From Neoscytalidium dimidiatum (Eukaryota > Ascomycota > Dothideomycetes > Botryosphaeriales > Botryosphaeriaceae), in NCBI GenBank assembly GCA_037367355.1, contig CM074706.1, forward strand, positions 930,001-994,000: a DNA stretch of 64,000 bases, read 5' to 3'. Every line of letters starts with the position of its first letter. Positions within the stretch are counted from its first letter, which is position 1. The position numbers and the translations under genes are program-made. Below are positions 12,515 to 24,017 of the stretch, one piece after another. Under the pieces are notes generated by a model, which saw only the letters and a program-made list of their open reading frames with translations, was not told where the DNA came from and searched no databases.

Positions 12515-13871
12515 CGAGAGCTAGCCGCTGCGAGAGCGGCGGCCTCGCGCTCTTACCGGGTGCGAGCTTGGGGGCTCTCTGTCGTCGGTGCAGGGCGAGA
12601 GAGCGAGTGGTGGTGGTATGGGCGTAGCAATATGCTGTAGTCTACCTACCAGCCTTTTGCACGCCTTACTAAAAGTGCTTTCACTTTTCATTGGGTCTAT
12701 GGGTTCGTCTTACCTACGTCTCATTATCTCTCCTCCGCACCATTTGTCTCTTCATCACAAAGGACAGACGTGCTTGGGGGATGACCAAACACAAAAACAA
12801 AACGGTTAAAAAAACAGAGCGATCAACTCAGCTCAACCAGAGGTTCCTGGTGTAGGGTTTGTTGGTCTTTCCATCAACTGGCTTGACTGTCCGTTCCTTT
12901 TCTTTCTTCCCCCTCTTTCTCTCTCTCTCCCATGGTGCTTACTGTTCATTCCTTTCTTGGCTGACTATCCTGGCTTCACTACCTCAGTCGCGAATAGTAC
13001 TCCACCACTAGGGCGCCTACATAGATACGAATTGCTGCTTGTGAATGATAACAGGCGCACTTAAGTAGCCTTGATATATTAGATATGACTTTGCTTTCCG
13101 AAACGGAATTTTGAGACACCATGTGACTTACTCGAGCTCTAATCTATGAAGCTTCTACGGAACACTGGTCGCTTTTAAATATTTCGTAGATGTCAGCGTT
13201 CCCTCCTGGTCCATTAAATTGACCACCGTTATGGCACAGCAAGACTGAAAGTCGGATCACTGTTTTCCTGGATCCTGTAGCTTTCAGAAGTGAGCTTTGG
13301 CGCCTACTGCTCTGTCAGCCAGTGCTCACTGAATATTTCTTCGAGCTCACATGCAAGGAGTGGCCAAACCATGCACATCATGAGTGAATTTGAAGTACGA
13401 CTTACGCAAAATAATTTCGCTGGAGCTCAGCATTACTACTCAATGCGCATGGACAGCGTTCGCCGACATGGCAGAAGCTTGTGAACAGGGCACGTAGAGC
13501 TTGAAGGTCGAACTCCAAGACATCCCTCGACCGAAGTGCAAATTGCTCACGGAGATGATCGGTTCCAACGACACACAGACTCTAGTCTCGAGATTGTGGA
13601 TGTGGATGTTGGAAGAGCTGTCCTTCAGCGGGGTACAAGTGTGTCTGTTGAGGGTTTGACAAAGCTGGCGAGACTGCGCCTTCATGGTACGGTATGGTGA
13701 GGTGCTGCAGAGAGAGATGGGGCGCTGCATATTAGTGAGTATGTGGAGATAAATTTTTTGCAGGTGACGTTTTTGAAGGAAAAGTTCTCAACTGCCGGCT
13801 GTGAATCCTGTCGGATAGGAGGATGAAATGAATTTGGATGACTATTGAGCTTCCCCTTGTTCGTTGTTGAG

Positions 13872-13892
13872 TTTTTTTTTTTTTTTTTTTTT
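13872..13892. repeat. T21 homopolymer tract
   Basis: Twenty-one consecutive T on the plus strand in the gene-poor spacer. No flanking duplication that would mark a retroposed tail was seen. Confidence 0.9.
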
Positions 13893-16171
13893 AGAATACA
13901 ACATCGTTGCCGCGAGGAACCACCGTACATTACGACTTTGCGGTGGCCTTTCTTGTTGTTGAGCTGTATCTTGCGCTTTCGAAGAAATCTCCTGCTTCCC
14001 CCTTCTCTCCTCCCTTCTACTCTCAACTTCGCAAATGCTGCTCTCTGAGACATTAGACCTCAGGATTGTATAGCGCCATTAGTAGAGTCTTACGATGCAA
14101 GCTACAAGTATAGAGAAATGAGAAACCCCAGCAAAAAGGTAAGTGTGGGTTTACGAGAATATATAGGGTCTGCTCGGAAGAAATGCCCCAGAATTGCCGC
14201 AGGACGAAGAAGTCTGGCACGAGACCCACTCATTTTCTGACTTGCGAGAAAGTTCTCCAGTTGAGGTGAAGCCGAGGTCACGATCTCGTTAGGCTAATCT
14301 CTGACACAAGGCGCTGTTATATCCTTCAGTGTAGGCTCCGCATGGGATCATTTGGCGCTTGGATACCAACAGAAAAATAGTACACAGAGCATCGCATCAG
14401 ACAAGCCACTGAAGTGCGTACTAATTTTCTCGGCTATTTCTACTGCGGTATATTACCACGGCTCCTGATCTCCACGCTCCAAGCCTGTCTCTCATAGCAC
14501 GCCTCGTGTCCGCTAAGCAGTAAAGCAATGAGGCCGTCCACTTTTCTTCCTGAGCTTTGCAGCAGATCTTCTGACTTGGTTTTTCCTTCCCCTTGACCGT
14601 CTCAATTGTTCACACAGAAAATGTAACTGGCCAAGTTGAGCAATGAACAGCGCGCAAAGTTCTCATTATAAATCTTCATTCTCCTGTGCTAATGAAATAC
14701 ACCAATTGGAAAGAATATAGATCTCTGAGGAACTCTTATCATGCGATATTCTTGACGCTGTAGAGGAATGGGAAGACTCATGGTCATGGTTTGAAACGGT
14801 GTGAACATGAAACCCGAAAACCCACACAGTAATTGTTGGAACAAACCTCGTAAGTACTTGTATTCGTTGTGTCTGCTCTGTCCCTTCTCTGAGAGAGAGC
14901 GGAGGAGCTAAACTACCCAGCGGCGCTAGCGCCGCGCTAAGCGCACCTGCCATAACAGTAATTGCGAGCACTATACTATATTTCCTGCAGCAGCAATGAT
15001 AACATAGAATCCCGGATATTATGCTAAAATTGGATATCAAGTTCAAGTATGTAACTAATATCAGGCATGGTTGCAGAATTTGGACCGGCATGGTCTCACG
15101 AGACCGCCAGACAAGTCTAGAAGAACCTTAGCGAGATCGAAAATTTCCTGCCATGGACCTTGTAGTCTTTTGCAGCAATTCAGAGTCTCGCAACGTAGAC
15201 TTGTAGGGAGCCGAGATGCAGATTCAAGTGTTCCCAGGATCCTCCTTGCCTTTCCTTGTCAGCTAACAGGACTGGACAATACTCCTGTTAACAAGCCGCT
15301 TAACAGTTGGCCGCACTGATTTCTCTCGTAAAAAGCCATCATGATAGAAATTGAATGGTGTGGTGCGTCTTCCGGGTATAGGGACCGTAAATACATATGC
15401 ACTTTGATAGAGAATTAAATTACTTTCGAAGGAGGAAAAAAAGTATAAGAGTAGCCGCATTGTAGCAATCGGTAAGCCTGATGAGGTTTCACGCCTCCAA
15501 GAGCCTAGAGGAACTCGTAAATTCCGCCTCGGTACCGCAGAGTAGGTTTTTACGTAACGATCAATCTCCATCCAGCCGGATAAACTTAAAGAGTCACCTC
15601 TCACAGACTGGTAGATCTCTCCTACAGCATCCACCTATTCCCAAGTACATTGATGGACTAAAATAGATGCTCTTAGTCTCTTACCTTATTTATCAAGGTT
15701 GATAAAATCTCCACGTTCTCACCCAGTGCCTCCCAAAGAACCTTTCCACTCCTCAATTCGAGTAGACCCCAGTTATTTATAGAGAACGTCAAAGTAAAAT
15801 AGAGACCCACCAAAGTACCAGAAATGAACGAAGAATACAGCAATTACGAAAGAAGCTGTTTGCCGAAATCATGAAGGTCTGATATGGGGAGCACAATCCG
15901 TAATTAGGGGCACGTCTGTCTCCGCAGTAGAAGGATCAGTCGGTACGTCGAAAACAAACACAAAGCAAATGGCAAAGCGCACAGGTTTTGAACTGTGTTT
16001 GCCTCGTCTATTGGTATCCAGAGCGAAGACACATATTCCATCTAGATTCCTGGCAAGGCCAAGAAACCTTGTACGCTATAAATGCAGACCTTTCACGTTA
16101 TCTTGCTGCTGCATGACCTATGAGCTTTAGTCTCAAAAGGTGTATGTATCAGGTGAAGAGAAGTGTGTAGA

Positions 16172-16192
16172 CATCATCATCATCATCATCAT
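16172..16192. repeat. (CAT)7 microsatellite
   Basis: Seven perfect CAT units in noncoding sequence; a likely length-variable locus. Confidence 0.9.
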
Positions 16193-16989
16193 TTACTTAC
16201 ACGCACGATTGTAGGATCGTGAGAATAGAGATCTTGTCTTTCTTTTATCCAATCTCGTGACACGTACAAATTGCTTCCCCCACTATCACTTTGTCCCAAA
16301 TGTAAATCATCTCGTAATCCCATCACCGCAGGAGCAAAAGAGCACAAGAACGAAAATCACAAAAAGTGAACATCGTACAGAATAGCGTGCCGTTAAAGCA
16401 ACTGTTAAACAAACAGCCAAACCACGGAACAAGAACCGGCAGGCGGCATCGGGAAATCTCTGTCCCTGCATATATTCAGATATCAAAACAAGCAAAACGG
16501 AAGTTGGGCATTCATAAACCCAAGCCAGAGCAACACTGCCGCTAGTAGTAGTTCCTAGTGTCTCTTTGATGTAACGACCGACGAACACCTCCCAATGATC
16601 TGATCCAGTGCATGGCAAGAAGCGGAAGCCACAATTCTCTCGAACTCCATCTTTTCCCTTTTGGAAACGGGGTCCCTCATGGTCCAGGGACGGGTAGTAC
16701 AGCGTGCCAAAAGCACGGAGAGACAAAAGACAATAGTCAAAGGAAAGAAAAAAAAAAACACCAAAAACAAAGAAGAGATGCCAAAGCAGAACGCTCAACT
16801 CGCTCGCTTTTCTCCGGTCCGAAAAGCATCAAAAGACAAAAAGAATCGAGGAAACGACAAAGATGAAAGGAAGAAAGCGGGAAAGACTGTCCTCATCACT
16901 ATCCACCCGTCCGAAAATTCATCACCATACCAGCCCAACCTCCCCAACCCACCTCCATCCCGTCCATCCCTTGAACAAACACCCCTCTC

Positions 16990-19900
16990 CTAATCCTCGA
17001 TAGCATTCTCATCCACCCCATCCCTCTTCTCCAACCTCCTGCCGGACTTCTCTAACCTCCCCGCATTGACCTGCGCCGCAATCTGCGTCTCCCTCCACTG
17101 TTCGAACTCCTCGGGTCTCTCCTTCTCCAGCTCGCGCAACTCCTCCGCATTCGCCCCGATCTTCCGGACCGTCTCCTCCCAGCCGTCCCTCACGACCATA
17201 TCCCGCAGCTCGCCGCCGCTCAGCTTGAACAGCTGCTCGCGCAGCATCTGCAGGTGCGTCGGCTCGTTCGCGGCCTCCTCGCCCGTGGTGCCGTGCAGGT
17301 GGTCTTCCGTCTGCGGGCGCAGGATCTCGCGGCGCACGGACTGGCCCAGGCGGTGGACGTGGCCCTCCTCGAGCGTCTGCGCGCGGCTGGCGAGCGAGAC
17401 GTCCGAGTTGTGCCTGCTGCGCAGGCCGAGCGGCGGCAGGTCCTGGTAGTCGTCGTCCGAGCCGCTGTCCGCCGCCGCGAAGCTCGACGACGCTCCGCCC
17501 TCCTTACCCAGCGACGCCGCGGCGCTCGACACGCCTGTCTCCTCGGTTTTGGTCGTCTCTGCGACGGAGTTGCGGTCGGAGAGCGAGCCGATCGAGTTCG
17601 CGAGGGCGGCTGAGATCTCGGATGCAGTGGGTGGATGGTTCTTGCTGTGTACGCGGCATTCTGGATACTCGTCTTCGAAGCGCTGGATGATGCCCTGCAG
17701 CGTGCTGTCGAGGAAGAGCAGGCGCTTGTACGCCATCTCGTCGCCGGCGCGTGCCTCCCTGGCGAGCGCTGGCTGGAGCCTTGCTCTGATCTTGCGCGCG
17801 CTCTGTAGCAGGTCCTTCGACATGCTCTTTGCCTTCGCCGAGCGAGTCTCGCGGTTACCGATGCGGCTCGAGCTGCGAGGGGTCGCCGTGCCGCTGCCGG
17901 GACGGCTACTAGGCATGCTCTTGCGTCTGAGGTTATCGGATGCTTTCTCTAGCAGACAGTAGTTAAGCGCCTTGACGAGGCCGGTGCCACCAACGATGTA
18001 ATCCTCATCAGGTGCGGCGGAGTCATCGTCCGTGCCATCAGAGTCTTCGCCGTGGCCAACGAGGTGTAGAAGCACCTCAGGAATCTCCACGTTCTCAGCG
18101 CCGCTGGGCGCAGCTCCAGGACCACCCTCAACGAGGCCAGCAGTAGCGTGTGCTGTGGCATGCTCCATATTACGCAAACAGTAAGCGACAACCTGCTTCG
18201 CGAGAGCCTTGACAACTTCGCTGGAATCCTGGCTCGGCACATCGACGTCCACGCATATTATGGAGTCCGATACCCGGACCGCCACCATCAATGAAGCATA
18301 AAGCGCGCAAGCTTCTTCTTGAGACGCTTCGTCCGATGCCGACGCCAATGCGGTGAGCTCTGGGTTTTCTAAGACGGTGATGTGTGCCAACTGGGGGCAC
18401 TCTGGAAGAACTTCTGCCAAACCAATAGCTTGAGCGGGCGTCAAAGAGACGTCTTCCAGATGGATTCTCTTGAGGAAGCGAAGCTGAGGAATGTACTTCC
18501 GCAGAATTGCCAGCGCGCTCGGTTCCGTAGCGAACAAGTCGCGGTTGTGCGAAAGATCGATGAACCGGAAGTTCTGTAAATGCACCAGTTTGGGCATGAG
18601 CAATCTGAGCGAGTCTGGAGAGAGGTTGCAGGCTGCAAGACTCAATGCCCATAGTGGACACCTCTCATGCAGACCATCGCAAAGCTGCTCCATCCTGTCG
18701 CGTAGGTCGTTTCCGCCGAGGTCCAGGCCGTGGCATACTCCGGAGCGGATGTACCGCACGACATGCTCCATGCCCTCCGCATCAATCGAATTGTGGGAGA
18801 GGCCTAATCGCTGAATACCGCTAACAATAACGCCGTCTATGATCTTCCGAATATTCTGCGCGTTCAACCCGCAATCAGTCATAAGCAGCTCTTCGAGACG
18901 TGCGCCGCCAAGCCGTTCTGACATGGACTTGTTTAGAATGTCCGCAATATCATCGACGGGGACTCTGATCTGCTTCTTCTGTTCCGATGGATGCGTCTTC
19001 GGCGGTACGCGCGGCTGGGGAAAGGGAATGTTGGAGACGTCCAACGCCTTCAGGGACCGGCACATGTAGATGAACAAGCTGATGTGTTTCCATCCTTCTC
19101 TTGTGATCTTCGGATTGCTCTTCAGGCTCAACTTCTCCACAACACCGGACCGGTCCTGAGAAGAACTCCTGGTTGAGTTCGTTTTGGTAGAGATGAACGA
19201 GCGCCTGTTGTAATCCGGAGCTCTTGCCGCAAGGAGACCAGCAAGGATGACGCGTAACCCCTCATCCGTAAGTTCCGCGTCTTCCATGAGTAGCTTCTTG
19301 ACCGGAACGACCGCAAGCCAGTCACCCAGCGTATTCATGTCCGCTAAAGTCAGCCTCGACCCCGTCAGGTTCAAGCAAGAAACAACACCAGGCGTTTCAA
19401 TCGGCCCCCTTGCAGCCTCTTGCAGCTGCTCGGTAATCCTCTTCAGAATGGGCGTTTCCCTCAACTGACAGCATCTTCGATAAATCCTCAACGGATCCGT
19501 CGTCGGGCGATCCTGGGGCTTCGTGGGCCTCGACTCCGCGGACTGTGGCGTCGAGCTCCCGCCGTCGTCATCGCGCGTGAGTTCCATTGGCACGGAGCCG
19601 CTCTCTTCCGCCCTCCGCCGCTTCTTCTCCTTCCGCTCTTTCCGCTCCGCTTCTGACCTCTTCTTCTTCTCCTTCTTCTTGCTCGACTCCGCCTTCTTCT
19701 CCTCGCTGTAGCCCTCCTCCCTCACCGTGCCCTCCGGGTTGGGCGCTTCGTCCGTCCCCACCTCTTCATTGCTGACCTGAACCACGCCGTCCTTCTCCTT
19801 CTGGGAGGCGACGGCGTCTGGGTGCTTCAGCGCTTCGCCCTCACCCCTCTCCTTCAGCTTCTTGTCCTTCGACCTCTTCTTGCGCTCCGGGGAATCGCCA

Positions 19901-20949
19901 TCGTCCCTGTAGCGCGGGGTCCCCGCGATCTCCACGTCAACGCAGAAGGCTACCCTCCGCAGCTTCGAGCCGTCCAGCTCGGGCACGAGGCACCTCTCCC
20001 GATTGGGATCGATGTTCATCACGCGCCGCGGGCACATGCCACCGTTCCCGGTAACCTTGCTCGGCGGCGGCGCCTGCGAGCCCGACGACAGTCGTCGCAG
20101 CGCGTTCGACAGGAACGACGTTCTCGACGTCTCCGGCGGCTGGGGCACGTACGGCTCCATCCTCTCTCCTCCCTGATGCTGTTGTTGCTGCTGTTGCTGC
20201 TGCTGGTTGCCATTCGTCGGCGGCAGAGGCGTGCCAAGACCAGGCGAATATGGATTGATCAGCGGCAGACCGCCGTGTACGCCGCCGTTGGCCTGCGGCT
20301 TACCGTTCTGCCCATTGTTGTTCGTTGCGGCGGCGTTGGCCTGGGCGTTGGCGGCGGCGGCCTGCTGCGATGAAGAGAACTTCGAGGTTATGCTCGACAC
20401 CCACGAGCCTCGCCGTAATGGGGATCGCGAGTCGGGTGGGGTAGTGCCGGACTTATCAGAACTGCTCCGGCCCAGTAGCGATGGCCGTTTTTGTATAGTC
20501 TTCGGTTGACTGGTCGCATTGTTCGCCTCTGACTGCACGGGAGATGCTGGAGCCTCCTCCTCTTTCACGTCATGCGTGCCATTGGTGGTTCGCTGTGTCT
20601 TGGGGGTATCGGGGTGCGGGGTGGTGGCGGGCGTCGAGGCTTGCGAAGGGGCGGCTGCTGCTGCTGCTGCGGCGGCGTGCTGCGAACTGTGGGATACCGG
20701 AGGTGGAGGGTCTCGCGCGGTGCCCGGAGAGGTGGGCGCATGCGTGCGTTGTTGGTTATCTTCGATCGTGCACACGGTGTTAGCATCTAGCCCTCGTGCT
20801 CAATCGCCGTTTGGCGCGGCGGCGCTCTCGCTCTCGCGATCGCCGTGCCCGCTGAGGTGCCCGCGCACACATGGCGCGCACCGAATGCCTGACGTACCTT
20901 TGTTCGAGTGGTGCAGCCAGCTGACGTCTACTCCGTGTATGCCCTCCAT
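16990..20949 (-). CDS. Large leucine-rich-repeat protein, PPP1R37-like protein phosphatase 1 regulator candidate
   Basis: Two exons, 20949-20898 and 20759-16990, give 1273 residues. Exon 1 encodes MEGIHGVDVSWLHHSNK; the intron ends with a GCTAAC branch site and a CGAAG acceptor. An upstream in-frame ATG at 21003 would add 18 residues. The first 450 residues are low complexity (Pro/Ser/Gln-rich, a polyglutamine run, a Lys/Glu-rich part) and contain LRRVAFCVDVEIAG at about residue 285, whose RVAF fits the PP1-docking RVxF motif. Ribonuclease-inhibitor-type LRRs follow (about 450-830), including NPKITREGWKHISLFIYMC and LGLSHNSIDAEGMEHVV, then a disordered Ser-rich and a helical C-terminus. The order RVxF, short helix, LRR array matches animal PPP1R37/LRRC68. 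Related fungal proteins are often called 'leucine-rich repeat' or 'Mhp1-like'. LRR assignment is firm; PP1 regulation is inference. Confidence 0.8.
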
Positions 20950-21986
20950 GTCCTCTGCTTCTTGTCCGGCGGTAGTGGCGAAGTAAGAGTCGGTGTGCTT
21001 CACAGGCTCAGCGCCATGCGCGCCGAAGCGGCGACCTTATCTGATTCGTCGGCGGCGATGCGCGAGACTCAGGCGCACAGCGCGAGGGCGGGCAGGCGTG
21101 AGGCCAGAGGCTAATGGCAGAGCGCAGGCGTAAGCAGGCCCACAGCGCGGTCGACGATGTTTCGTGCTATAAGGCGAGGCGCGGCATCGCGTTTCACGCG
21201 GGAATTGGCGGCAGCGGGGTCGGTGATGCGGTGGTGGAGGTGTTTCGCACGAAGAATGCACGGCAGTGAGTTGTTGAAAGTATGGATGTAGTCTACGGCG
21301 GAGGCGAGGCTTGAGCGGCAGGCAAGGCCAGGCTTACGGAGCCGCCGCACGAGGATTTGCGAGCGTCTTCGGTGCCGAAGGGAGGCCAGCAGCAGGGAGC
21401 ACAGCGCGATGATGCAACAGTGTGCCTCGCTGGCCGGCCTGCAGGTCGCACGCCCACGCCCGCCGTGCGCCAGTCCAACCACGCGCGGAGATCCGCAGGG
21501 TCTGCGCTCACACGGCCCTCAGCTGATAATCTCGGCCGCCCTGTTTTTCCTAGAATGGCTGGCCAGAATGAGCCAGAAGAGCGCTTGCTCCTGGGCCTGA
21601 GTCCTACGGATGCCTCCGTTCCCGACCAAATAGCGATGAGCAAAAACTCAAACGTGATTGCACAGGCGCCCTCCTTATGCGCCGCCCGCGTGACTGGTCC
21701 CGCTGTTCTGTGGCGCGCGCCCGCCCAGCCTGGCCGCCCGCGGCTCGCTCGCCCCTCATTACTAACGCCACCGTGAGCACCGAGATCGTGTCAAAATGCA
21801 TTTCAAAGACGGGTATCTGATCTGTGTGTTTGTGTGTGTATGTGGGTGGATGCATGATGTCTTGAATTCATGAAACTGCCATCCACGCTCCCCTTAGGGA
21901 CTGCATGCTGCACCGAGCGTAGTACCGACAAATCCCTATCCAGCTATACGCCGAACCCATGAACCCATAGCTTTTTGAGTCTCCGC
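20950..21986. other. Spacer between LRR-protein and RPL5 genes
   Basis: Both neighbours are on the minus strand, so this holds the promoter of the LRR-protein gene and the 3' region of RPL5. ORFs such as 21357-21776 on the plus strand have no recognisable content. A TG-rich patch lies near 21820-21850. No gene is supported. Confidence 0.4.
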
Positions 21987-22956
21987 TTACAACTGCTCCT
22001 TGAGCTGCGCAATCTTGGCCTTGACGCGCTCCTCCTTCTCCGCCTTGGTGAGCTTCTTCTGCCTGTACTTGAGCGACTCCTGCTTGTACTCCTCCTTGGA
22101 CTTCTTGGACTTGGCCTCAGGGTCGGCCTTGAAGGGGTCTTCACGGATCTGCTTGTGAGCCTCCTCGTAGAGCTCCTCAAGACCGTCGGCTTCGAGGTCG
22201 TCGTCGATGTAGCCCTGGAACTGGGACTTGTAGCGCTCCTCGTCGTCGTCGGCGAGAGTCTCCATGTACTCGGCGACGTGGCCGCCGAAGATGTACTTGC
22301 GGAGGGTCTCGGCGTCGAGCTCCTTAGTCTCGATATCGAAACCAGGGAAGCGGTTCTCCGAGTGAGGGACGTAGAGGCCACCGTCAGAGGCACCCTTCAT
22401 GGCACCGAAGACGCGGTTACCGGTGGAGGTGCGGACGAGACCAACGTCAAGGAAGACCTTGAAGGGGCGGCGCTCCTCGCCATCCTCACCCTCAGCGGCC
22501 TCGGTGAGTTGGTACTCTCCATCGGGCTCCTCAACACCCTTGAAGGTCTCGTCGAGGCCGAGCTTCTTCAGGGCACGGCGAGCCAGGAGAAGACCGGTGG
22601 CGTAGGCAGCGGCCCAGTTGGTCAGACCGTGGTTGATGCCATAGCGCTTGAGCTCGTGAGCGTAGGCAGCGACGAGGACCTTGTCACCGTTGAGCTCCGA
22701 CGAGACGATCTGGGTGATGATGTCGCGGTTCGTGAAGCGGACGACCAGGCGGTACTTGGGGGTGTTGTACTTGTTCTTGGCCTGGGTGATGAGGCGCTTG
22801 CGAGCGTAGTAGTCGGTCTTGCCGGACCTCCTACGCTTGTACTTCACCTGGTAGCGGCTGCACGCGTGGTCAGTACGGTTGCAAATTGTCGCATGTCGAA
22901 AATCTGGATACTTACGAGAAGTATGCGTTGTTCTTGACGAGCTTGGTGAAAGGCAT
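21987..22956 (-). CDS. RPL5: 60S ribosomal protein L5 (uL18)
   Basis: Binds 5S rRNA and enters the large ribosomal subunit. Exons 22956-22916 and 22857-21987 give 303 residues, the usual size. The first exon encodes [14 protein letters not shown], and the junction restores [20 protein letters not shown], the classic N-terminal signature. Further hallmarks are [52 protein letters not shown] and a Lys/Glu-rich tail with [20 protein letters not shown]. Without splicing, an artificial longer reading frame continues through the intron to 23111; the true start is fixed by the conserved N-terminus. Codon use is strongly biased to C/G-ending codons, as expected for a highly expressed gene. Confidence 0.98.
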
Positions 22957-22973
22957 TTTGACAGTCGCTCACA

Positions 22974-23161
22974 CTGCAAACGAAAACCCCGAGTCAGCAA
23001 TTGACGCTTCAGAAACCCCTCCGAAGCAACTTGCGAGACTCCATGTCGACAGCCGGGATCCAGCGCGGGCATCGGTGTCGCGGTGACGGCCGCCGCGAAC
23101 GCCTCAGCCATTGCTAAGGCTCGCTCGTTGCATCGCGGGGAGGTTCCAAGGATTGACTTAC
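22974..23161 (-). other. Leader intron in the 5' untranslated region of RPL5
   Basis: On the minus strand a strong GTAAGT donor at 23161 and a TTTGCAG acceptor at 22974 bound 188 nt, leaving a 17-nt exon piece before the RPL5 start codon. Leader introns are common in fungal ribosomal-protein genes. The call is by splice-signal inspection only. Confidence 0.6.
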
Positions 23162-24017
23162 GAGAATGGGTCCGTGGAGGTGTCGAAGTCGTCGGTGGTC
23201 GCTCGTGGAGGAGAGGTCGGTGTTGCTCCGAATTTTTGTGCGAAATTTAAGCGAGCCTGCAGAAGCTCCCCTCAACACCAGAAACCGTGGTGGGTGACAA
23301 TCGCTCGCCAACCAGGCAGGACTGCTGCAGCGCAACGCGATCCCTGTAACCGACAATTCTCTGAGCTGCCTATGACATCTGGGATTCAAGTCGTCCATCA
23401 ACCACAGCCGTGCACCTTCGAAGTTCACACGGGCTATTCGCTCTCTGCGATTCCTCAAAATCTCAAGCGATTGTACCAACGTCAAAATACGAGTTGCATT
23501 GTCCATTTTTGGTGTATCGTTCGGCTCTATAGTACTATTCGTTGCGCTGCGATATGAATCAATGCTATCTTAGCGCCTTCAGAGGCCATCGAGATATCCA
23601 GCGCTTGCAAACTTCCCTCGTATAACTTCCACCTCGTTTTTGCCACTGCCAGTATGATCTAACTTTGAATAAATCTGACACACTTTTGGATCGCTCTTGC
23701 AAACAATATACCCGAGCAATGGTTTTGTAGCATCTTGTCCATCCGTAATTCCTTCGTATGGACATGTTAAGAATCCGATCTTTTCCCCCTTCCAACTCGT
23801 GACATGCGCCGAACTAATTTTTTCGTAGCGTATTCGTGAAAAAAGTCACCTTTGCGACCCGTACCGAACAGTATCGATGCTTCTTTCCTGGTGTTCCCTG
23901 GAACCACTTCTGAGAGCGTGATCAGCAAGTGTTCGACACAGGTAGGCGCTTCGAGCGATGTGGTGGTTGCGCATAGAAATCCCTATTTTTCTTTTCTCGG
24001 GTAAGTGATGAGCCTTT
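23162..24017. other. RPL5 upstream region and 3' region of the copper-factor gene
   Basis: No coding ORF is supported. The left part should contain the RPL5 promoter and the right part the 3' untranslated region of the next minus-strand gene. No repeat or structured element stands out. Confidence 0.4.

Larger units (their letters stand above)
12515..16989. other. Gene-poor 4.5-kb spacer
   Basis: Between the 3' ends of the ENA ATPase and the LRR-protein gene, which converge. Short ORFs on both strands (for example 13440-13730, 14666-15091 and 16307-16798) are AT-rich, lack family resemblance and have no neighbouring frame that splices into something longer. The spacer contains a 21-base T tract, a (CAT)7 microsatellite and an A-rich stretch near 16740-16770. 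No terminal repeats, transposase or reverse-transcriptase remnants were recognised. Confidence 0.5.

Noticed and set aside
14666..15091. 141-codon minus-strand frame in the gene-poor region
   Set aside because: Hydrophobic and cysteine-rich by chance in AT-rich DNA; no family resemblance, no extension by splicing.
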